Both the position numbers and the translations under genes were made by a program. Shown here in pieces: positions 55,726 to 64,000 of a stretch of DNA of 64,000 nucleotides. The first letter of the stretch is position 1, and the number at the start of each line of letters is the position of its first letter. The notes below the pieces were generated by a model that worked only from the letters and a program-made list of their open reading frames with translations, was not told the origin of the DNA and ran no database searches. The stretch is from Coturnix japonica (lineage: Eukaryota; Chordata; Aves; Galliformes; Phasianidae), in the NCBI RefSeq assembly GCF_001577835.2, contig NC_029516.1, positions 109,944,254 through 110,008,253 on the forward strand. Direction: 5' to 3'.

Positions 55726-57680
55726 TAGATGTTGCTACTTAAATTCTTAAGTTTCTTTCTGGAGTTCTTTGAAAGAAACTTAATTAAAATGTACTACCTC
55801 AATTTAGGACTAGTTTTGAGTTCTTGAAAGTATATGAACATCACTTTGCACTTAAAGCTGAGGGAGAACATGGATTTTTATGTGTCAAGAGCCTTTGAGA
55901 CAAAAAATATTTTTTTTTTCTCTGTAAATTGAATATTACAGACAGTGATGTCTGTACAGTGATATCACTGTACAGACAGTGATAAGCTTTTGTGGTAATT
56001 TAAAGAGCAAAACAGAAAAATTATTATTTATTGTAATTTCCATCAATTCCTCATAATTACTGTGATTTTTGAGACCTGTCTAAACAAAATGTACCTTTTC
56101 TTTCCTGAGATGAAAATGGCAGTTGAAAACCCTCATAAATTCGTTATTGCTCTGGAATTCCTTATCACTCTGAATTCATTGTTGCCACAGAAATTGTAGA
56201 GATGTAATTCTAGCAGTTGTGTCCCAGTGACAGTGGTTTCCCTGCACAGCCTTCTACTTTTGAAGTCCTTTCATGAAACGAGAAAATTGGATTATCCTGT
56301 TGTGAAAACTCCATAATGAGTTTTTGATATTTTCTGAATGGCTGAATTTGTCCTCCTAACCTACACATAAGAAAGTGAGGCAAAACTTATGCCTTTTTTT
56401 TAAATTATTTTTTCCTTAAAATACTTAGGTAGCTTTTCTAAAATGTACAAAGGTGAAGGAATGATATTGTTTAGTGACAAGCATAATATAGTGTAGCCTT
56501 CAGAACCAGCTCAGGCCTGAAAACACCTCCAGCAGACTATGCCAAAGCATAAATTAATGTCTGTATGCGTGTGTGTGTAAGTGCGTGAATGAAAGAGAGA
56601 AATATGTGAGAGCTTAACAAGCCTTAACAAGAACCATCCTACTCTTATTTATTATTATTATTTTTTCCACTTTCCATTCTTCTGCTTTTTACGTAAGTGG
56701 CATTGCAGTCTCTGGGAGGGACAGTGTTAGTGTGTGTGATTTCACTGAGGCCACACCAGAAGCACTGTCAGACAGGTTCTGCAACTTAAATCTAGAGAGA
56801 AGGCATCCCTTCAGTGGGAGTAACCAGTAGATAGGCTTTTCTTGAGGGTGGGTTGTGGAGGAAGTTCCTTGTACCTGTTAGCTGTAAGTGATTTTTAATT
56901 GGAACAGCAGAACATGCAGATGTGAGAGGAGGCAAACCTCACTGAAGTCAGACAGCCATCGAACTACCACTGCCTAATGCACGGGCCTGATTTCTTTTTC
57001 AACTGAAAAACTGATGATTTTTTTTTTTTTGACTCTAAGTATTATGTAGTGTTGGACATGGTATTAGTGTTAAAATAGTGCAATATGAAAATATTGTTTT
57101 CGAACCCTTGAAAGGTAGTATTTGAAACACAGCTTTTGTCAACGTCATCTTTCTTCCCTAGCGAGAATGTACCCTAACTGACATTTGATAATTTCAGTGA
57201 CCATATATTCACAAAACATGGAAATATTATATGAAATACATGTTACTTACAATGTTCTTTTAATAGAATTTTTTAGCTTTTGATACATAATGTAAAATAT
57301 GCATCGTCTTTCAACTTGAATCTTTCAAACTCTATGTTAAGGGTGGAGTTCAGTTCACCCTAATGGTGCCACATGTTATGGTAAATGGGTGGAGATAAGG
57401 TAATGTTTTACTTACAAAAGTTAGTTACTTTTTTTTTAACAACAACATTCTAGTTTATAGCAACTCTTTAAAAATACTGACTATCATTCCAGGAAGATGT
57501 TATGCTATTTTTTTAATAAGATTTTATTGATTCTGGTTTGTTTCTTTTTGTTCCCACAGCAGATACAAAAGCAGATGTAATTTTTCAATGGGATTGTGAG
57601 AATCTATTCAAAATAATTCTATTTTTTCTTTTGAGGAACACTGTGTATTTATAACATAATAAAGCAGTTCATCCAAATGT
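55726..57680 (+). other. PIGA: PIGA 3' UTR with poly(A) signal
   Basis: About 1.95 kb of AT-rich non-coding sequence to the first canonical AATAAA at 57658-57663 (ATAACATAATAAAGCAG), followed by a T-rich stretch. Later AATAAA copies at 58071 and 58589 could serve as alternative ends. It contains the palindrome at 55949-55978. End position inferred. Confidence 0.55.
55949..55978. repeat. PIGA: Perfect 30-base palindrome in the PIGA 3' UTR
   Basis: TGTCTGTACAGTGAT followed directly by its exact reverse complement ATCACTGTACAGACA. CAGACAGTGA flanks it on the left, and the right half runs on into CAGACAGTGATA, so the motif is part of a small local repeat cluster. Confidence 0.95.
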
Positions 57681-58921
57681 CTGTTTCTTTTTCTATAAAG
57701 AATTGGTATTTTTCATTAATATGTGGAAACATAGAATTAGGAAGTACAGAAATATGACGCATACTGCCGCTTGTGGATGGATTTATAATGATGACTAAAA
57801 TGTTTTGCGCAAGCAAAACTATTTAAGCCACAACTGGTTTTACTACGCATATACTGTTTCCCAATTGCATGTAACTCTTTGGAGGGCTGATTTATTTACC
57901 TATCTTGTGCAGTAGAGCAAGGGATGATGTCACCATCACTCAACCGTATACAGCGTTGAAAAGCAGCGAATTAAACAGAAAACTTTATTTAAAGTAATCA
58001 CAATAACAAGAGATCGAGCAGAGAGAGTTATTTTATTCATTTCTAAACACATATTCCTAAAATGCAATTTAATAAAACTAAAATGTTTCAATTATGGTTG
58101 TGGGTAGCGTTGGAGCACTGTGAAATACTAAGAAAGTGTTACCAAATAGGGAGTGATACTCAGTAACATGTTGCATAGAGCAAAGCCTCCTGCCTGGAGG
58201 AGGAGGGAAGACCGCAAGCCCTTCTATATAGAAGCTTAATTGCCCCCTTTCGTAGAAGGGACTACATAGTTTACCCAGAAGTGTTTTGAACTACTTTATT
58301 TTAGTGATGAAAATTTTGCATTGATCCGTATTAAAATTCTATCCCACAGACACAAGGAGAAGTTGTGTTTCCAATACATTATTTGCAGACACTGTGAAGT
58401 AAAGACTGCATGTTGGTAGTTGAAAATTGTGTGCTAAACCAGAGCAAGTATCAAGTGAAGTGTGAATGTAGGATTTGCCTTTTAGATTGTGTTTTAGAGG
58501 ATATGGATAGATCTGTAAGAGGATAGCTGCACTGTAATGAACTTTTTTTTTTTTTTTTTTTTTATCAAGCTTTTCTTCATCTTTAACAAATAAACTTATT
58601 TTTCCTCCTTTTGATATTTATGTTGTTTTGCTAGTCTTTTTATTCATATGCACTTAGGCTCATTAATTGTAAAACTGCATCTTTTTATGATGCTTCAGTT
58701 ACACACAAACTCACTGTAAACAAAGGTAAGAATGACCCATCCTAAAAGTATTTCACAAATGTTTTTTTAAATATCAATTTTAAATGCTTTAATACATTGC
58801 TTGACTTGCTATCGTTAAACTACTCCTGTCATATTTGCTCTGGATCTTTCATGACACCCAGAAGTATGTTGACTTCTATAGTTTTTCTAGTTGTTCTTGC
58901 ATTGACACAGTCACTTGGATG

Positions 58922-59565
58922 AATCATAGAATCATGGAATCACTCAAGTTGGAGAAGACCTTAAAGATCATCGAGTCCAACCACAACCTAACCATACTAC
59001 CCTAACTAACAACCCTCCGCTAAATCATGTCCCTGAGCACCATATACAAATTGTTTCTATACATATCCAGGGATGGTGACTCAACCACCTCCCTGGGGAG
59101 CCTATTCCAATGTTTAACTTCCCTTTCTGTAAAGAAATTTTTCCTGATATCCAATCTAAATCTCCCCTGGTGCAACTTAAGGCCATTTCCTTTTGTCCTG
59201 TCACCAGTGAGAAAAGACCAACCCCACTCTCACTGTAAGCACCTTTCAGATACTGGAAGAGAGCAATAAAGTCTCCCCTCAACCTCCTCTTCCCTAGACT
59301 AAACAGCCCCAGTTCCTTCAGTCTCTCCTCACAGTGTAAGTTCTCCAAGCCCTTCACAAGCCTTGTTATCCTTCTTTGGATCTGCTCCGGCACCTCCATG
59401 TCCTTTCAGTACTGAGGTGCCCAAAACTGAACACAGTACTTGAGGTGAGGCCTCACCGATGCCGAGTACAGGGGCAGGATGACTTCCCTAGTTCTGCTCA
59501 CCACACCATTTCTGATACAAGCCAGGATGCCATTGGCCTTCTTGGCCACCTGGGCACACTGAAAA
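58922..59565 (-). mobile_element. CR1 LINE 3' portion (minus strand)
   Basis: AATCATAGAATCATGGAATC, TCATCGAGTCCAACC, then on the minus strand [40 protein letters not shown] and [20 protein letters not shown]: the ORF2 C-terminus and 3' UTR. About 640 bases, 5'-truncated, moderately decayed. Confidence 0.92.
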
Positions 59566-61516
59566 GGGATATATTTTTTGTTCAAGAACAAAGATCAAAG
59601 TTCAAGATGCTGTTTTACACCTAAATCTACAGTTCTTGTGAACCTAACAGGATTATTTTCGCATTCTGACTTGTATCAGCACTGACTTACCTCCAATGGT
59701 GATGTGTGAGATTTATTGAACGTTACCATGTATAAACTGGTTGTGCAGTATATACTGGTTATTTAAGCTCGTTTAATCAGGAGTGACTGGTGGAATCCAT
59801 CTAGATGGTGAGTCATCCTGTGCTAGCATAGGTGCTGGAGACAGATAGAAGGATATTAATTACCATCTGGAATTCCTCTCCATCCTGCCTGGACAGTAGA
59901 GGTTTAGATAACCAGAATATATGTGGTGCAATGGGCTATGGGTAGGTGAGATTAATCCTACATCTCCTTGATGAGAACAGTGAGTCAGTACATACAACCC
60001 TTTCTAAAAGCTGGAGTGTTGTAACTGTGCTGTCTAAGGATGCAAATAAGATAATGGTTGCATGGGAAGTGATATCATTTATTAGATCTCTAGTATGTAT
60101 TCTTGTGCAGGTCTATTCATTTAGATATAATGTATTTGTGGGTTTTTTTTTCTTTTCGTTTTTTTTTTTTTTTTCCCAATTATCTTATTAATTGTTAATG
60201 TTACTCAAACTATCAATTAGATGTATTAGAAAGACTATCAAGCAAAATAATAGACTTCTCTTTTAAGTTTTTTGAGAGGAGGCTCATTCCTCTCTAATCT
60301 TTATTTCCTTGCCAACCTCCTCAGGTCATATCTGACGTATTTCTTACAGCTAAAGTTAAGGTGACCCATAATGAAAATGAGTTCTAAGTCAGACTGTTTT
60401 TTCTTCTGTTTCCTTTTCCTTGCAGGCTTTTACATTAAAGATAGATCTATAAAAATTAACTTTCGAATTCTTCAAGCTAAACTATTCACTCACCACATCA
60501 TGACAGTCATACTGAAGGATTAACTTACCTGCTGGATATTCTGATTTGCTAATTTGGCAATCACTCTTACAGAAGACTGTTGTGGGTTAGGCATCGTGTT
60601 GAAGTTCCCAATGAGGGATGCTTTTCCTACCAAGTGCTGACTTGTTCAGTTCAGTCCTGCAGCCTATCGGTAAGTTGCCCAATCCATCCCATTCAAAACA
60701 CAACACAGTGATACGACCCAAAGGGAGGAACATTTCCTATTTCTGTACTGTGGTTGCTTTTCCTTTGTGTAACATCTCTTGCAGTTCCTATCTTTTGTTG
60801 CTCACCTTCCTCCTTCCTTTAGTTCTGTAAATGCCAGATGTTTCTGAGTGATCATGCCAGACCTTGCTATTGCTTATCTGACTACCACCTTCGTCTGCAT
60901 CAGTGCTTCCTACTGCGCTGTTTAGCTGCCTTCTTACTGATGACTTTTTGAGTTCAATCCAAAAGTGTTCTTATATGCAAGAGATTACATGAGTTTTTCT
61001 CAAATGACTTCATCATTTAACTCAAGTCTTTCAGTTGTGCTATTCTGAAACTAGAAGAGTGAATTTTCTGCTATAGAAATGAAGCTTGTCCTTCTGGGAT
61101 AGTCATTTTTATTGTGTTATTGTTGGTATAGACAACCTAGAGAGCTTATCATTGTTACTAGGATTTCACACTCCTTCAGGGTAAGGAGAATTTCAGCAGA
61201 AATTATCTGATCTCCAGTTTCTTGTGTTTTTCTGTAGGCTACAAACTCATACAAGCTTACCTCTTACCCAGCCAGCTAACAGACCTCCTTTGCAACCAGA
61301 TGTCAGTTTTGTGGTCATCCTTTTTAAGACGTACTATTCCTTTCTGCTCACATTCTCTTGAAAGGAGTTTTGTGGATCTCATAAGAAAGATTTCTTTATT
61401 ATTTAGGCTGAACATTTTTTGTATTTCTGTTATTTTTTACTACTTTTTTTCTTTATCACCCCATCTTGTGTTTTTTGTTTTGGTTTGTTTTGTTTTCTTC
61501 TTTCTCTGTACATCCT

Positions 61517-61973
61517 ATTATTCCATTCCATTCCATTCCATTCCATTCCATTCCTTTTCTCTTCTCCTCTTCTCTTCTCTTCTCTTCTCTTCTCTTCTCT
61601 TCTCTTCTCTTCTCTTCTCTTCTCTTCTCTTCTCTTCTCTTCTCTTCTCTTCTCTTCTCTCTTTTCTCTTCTCTTCTCTCTTCTCTTCTCTTTCCTCTCC
61701 CTCTCCCTCTCCCTCTCCCTTCCTCTTCCTCTTCCTCTTCCTCTTCCTCTTCCTCTTCCTCTTCTCCTCTTCCTCTTCCTCTTCCTCTTCCTCTTCCTCT
61801 TCCTCTTCCTCTTTCCTCTTCCTCTTCCTCTTCCTCTTCTTCCTCTCCTCTTCCTCTTCCTCTTCCTCTTCCTCTTCCCTTCCTCTTCCTCTTCCTCTTC
61901 CTCTTCTCTCCCCTTCCTCTCCCTTTCCTCTTTCTTCTCCTCTTTCATCTTTCCTTTTTTTTTTTTTTTTTTT
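61517..61973. repeat. 450-base homopyrimidine tract: (ATTCC)n, (TTCTC)n and (TTCCTC)n
   Basis: Seven ATTCC units (61520-61554), then TTCTC pentamers (about 61559-61690), CCCTCT hexamers (about 61693-61720), TTCCTC hexamers (about 61722-61915), a mixed C/T stretch and a T-run of about 18 at 61956-61973. After the ATTCC block the + strand is almost entirely C and T. The long frames across it have no coding meaning. Confidence 0.95.
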
Positions 61974-63416
61974 GCTTCTGAGTAAACTTAACTGTGTTTC
62001 TCTTTAGTTGCCCAGCTGAACTTGTCCCATGTAATCATTCTGTTTAGCTATCTTGTCACATGGCAAACAGGATTTAAAAAACTGGTGATTTTTCGTGCTT
62101 GGATTCATACATGCTATTGTTTCTACCTACACATTATGTTACTGTAAATAGAAAGTTTTGCTTGATATTTATGTAAAGTGTTAAGATACTGGCAAGAATG
62201 TAATATTGTAGTTTAAGCTGGCATCTTAGAAAAGTAGTTTCACTTGGAGAAAATGAAAAACAAGCAAAATAACGACACTTCGCTGTGTTTTTTTCCTATC
62301 AGTCTGTCCATATTTACACTAAGTTCTGGTGCACCTGAAGGGCAGGGTGCTGCAGTACTAAGTCAGCAATTTTTCTATAAAACAATTTGAATCTCAGGTG
62401 TCCAGGGAAATAATAATTTGATGTAAAATTTCACTCTGCATATCCACCAGATCTTTGGGATGTTTCACTCTTTCCCTTAACAGGTGTGTGAGTTTAAGGG
62501 TGGAGGAACCTAAGAAAAGAAAGGATACAAACAAACAAACAAACAAAAAAATCTCCCTCTAACTGTACCTATAGGAAAACAGTGATAAAGAAATACTAAA
62601 ATGAAAAGGAAATGGGCTATCCTACACAGATTCAGTTAATTGCATGCTGTGGAAGCCATTTGTTTTCAGGAATAAAAAAAGTAAGTCAAAAGGGCTCATC
62701 CTAAGTTTCAAATAATATACCTTGGAATCAATGACAAATAATGTAGAAATATTCCTGTTCTTTTGAAAGACTAAGAAGCTGGTTGCGAGGGATAGTGATG
62801 AACACCGTTCTTTATCCGAAGGATGGAATATACCAGTCTGTTATTGTGTGTTTCTGATTTCACATTTAATATCTTTTTTCACTTGTAAAATAACTTTGAC
62901 TTCTCAGTCCTGGCTTTGAAAATACGTGGTTTTATTTCAGATTCTTTCACGGTAATGCTTTTCTTTGATATGTTTGCCTTTGTTCCATATGTGAGTACCA
63001 GCAAGGCCTATTATCAAAATGAGAAAGACAGAAGAGTAGTCTTCTTGCAGTATGTATGTACTACTTCTGCAAATTTGCCTATGAAACCTTTGTTAGTCCA
63101 ACTCTTAAGTCAAAGAATAAATACAGTGTGGATGTGTAGGCTTTCAGTGCTATGGAGAGCTTCTACCTGAAAATGCCTTCTAATATCTGAGGGGTTTGGA
63201 AAACATTTTTCCATTTGTTTTCTATATGTTGTGGGATTTTCAGACTATTTCATATTTGGTATTGTTATCTAGTATCAAATAGCAGCACCAAATGAAAACC
63301 AGTGTATTTTTGGCAACTGAGGAACAGCAAGTTCTGGGGGGTTTAAAATAGATGACATATGATACCAATAATAGCCCGGTGCAGCTTAGCAGACCTGAGA
63401 AACTATTCAAAGCAAA

Positions 63417-63594
63417 ATGGAGGGCAGTTCTATACTCCAGGCTTTCACTAACATTTATTTTGCTATTTTTGCTTTGTTTTGTTTCAAACTTTTAATTAAG
63501 ATTTCCTTGGCTCTGCTGACTCATTTCTATATTGTTAAAGGCAACAGAAAAGAGGCTGCCAGGATAGCAGAAGAGATCTATGGAATAGTCCCAG
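63417..63594 (+). CDS. ASB11: ASB11, ankyrin repeat and SOCS box protein 11, first coding exon only (gene continues past the window)
   Basis: ASB11 is a substrate receptor of a Cullin-5/Elongin-B/C ubiquitin ligase; the human long form is described as ER-associated. The exon encodes MEGSSILQAFTNIYFAIFAL, a hydrophobic stretch FCFKLLIKISLALLTHFYIV, and KGNRKEAARIAEEIYG. It ends CCCAG/GTAAAG in phase 1 after 59 codons. The block LALLTHFYIVKGNRKEAARI matches human ASB11 exactly as I recall it, and the hydrophobic segment (about 10-38) is a likely membrane anchor. The ATG lies in a good context (AAAATGG). The ankyrin repeats and SOCS box are beyond the right edge. Its place just downstream of PIGA on the same strand matches the human gene order. 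Confidence 0.93.
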
Positions 63595-64000
63595 GTAAAG
63601 TAAAAATATAGACACTCTTAAAAGTGAGATGTCTATTTGCTACATATTTATAACTTCGGGATTTAAATCATTAGAGTTTCCATAAAACAAAGAGTTTCTT
63701 GCTAAGTGCATAGGGTGAATGTTTTAACCTGACGCTCCTTCCACTCCTGATGTCTTTGCGGTGTTGGTATGTGTTGGCATGCGATAGGTGTGCAAAATTT
63801 GAGACTGCAACAGCTACCCAGCTCAAATGAGGACGACATTTGCTCAAGGCACTACAGTAGATAAAAAGGTTGTTCTAGGAAGCATGGCATTCTTTGGTTG
63901 GGGATACAGGTGGTTTTGCTAGCTTTACCAACAGAGAATACTTTGGGAAAAGCTTTATTGTGTTGATTTCCTGAAAGTACTAGGAGGTTATAATTAATTA

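Larger units (their letters stand above)
57681..63416. other. PIGA-ASB11 intergenic region
   Basis: Contains a CR1, T-runs at 58543-58563 and 60160-60174, the homopyrimidine tract, and otherwise AT-rich sequence. No coding exon was recognised before ASB11. Confidence 0.65.

Noticed and set aside
61222-62007. Long frames on both strands across 61.2-62.0 kb
   Set aside because: They cross the C/T simple repeat, which lacks stop codons by composition; the products are monotonous Ser/Leu/Phe/Pro or Arg/Lys/Glu strings.

Overview
The window is vertebrate nuclear DNA from a bird, most likely a galliform close to chicken. The case rests on many CR1 LINE copies in both orientations, a chicken-type mariner remnant, an avian-type LTR, and three spliced genes whose products closely resemble vertebrate VEGF-D, PIG-A and ASB11. 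All three genes lie on the + strand. In human, from memory, PIR, VEGFD, PIGA and ASB11 lie in this order and orientation on Xp22.2. In birds the segment is expected to be autosomal (chicken chromosome 1). No PIR exon was recognised at the left edge.

Layout: 1-3.9 kb is intergenic and upstream sequence. VEGFD runs from the signal-peptide exon at 4084 to a stop at 36331 in seven coding exons, totalling 1062 bases or 353 residues. Its 17.3 kb first intron holds CR1 scraps, a mariner transposase remnant and a short tandem duplication. Introns 2 and 5 hold larger CR1 copies, one of them with an opposite-strand CR1 tail nested inside it. From 36.9 to 48.5 kb is intergenic. It includes an unusually long CR1 that keeps ORF1 zinc-ribbon/GDSL, endonuclease and reverse-transcriptase pieces (44.88-47.37 kb), and a CR1 that stops at the edge of the PIGA CpG island. 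PIGA runs from 49022 to 55725 in five coding exons, totalling 1464 bases or 487 residues. It has a long 3' UTR containing a perfect 30-base palindrome. A degraded solo LTR lies in PIGA intron 3. From 57.7 to 63.4 kb is intergenic, with a CR1 and a 450-base homopyrimidine tract. The first coding exon of ASB11 (63417-63594) is at the right edge, and the rest of that gene lies outside the window.

The three genes are not functionally linked: a secreted lymph/angiogenic growth factor, an ER enzyme that starts GPI-anchor synthesis, and a substrate receptor of a Cullin-5 ubiquitin ligase. They are an old syntenic neighbourhood. No new system was found. The observations most worth a second look are small: a short upstream ORF whose stop overlaps the PIGA start codon, two uORFs ahead of VEGFD, the palindrome in the PIGA 3' UTR, the large homopyrimidine tract, and the CR1 copy with preserved ORF1 motifs.
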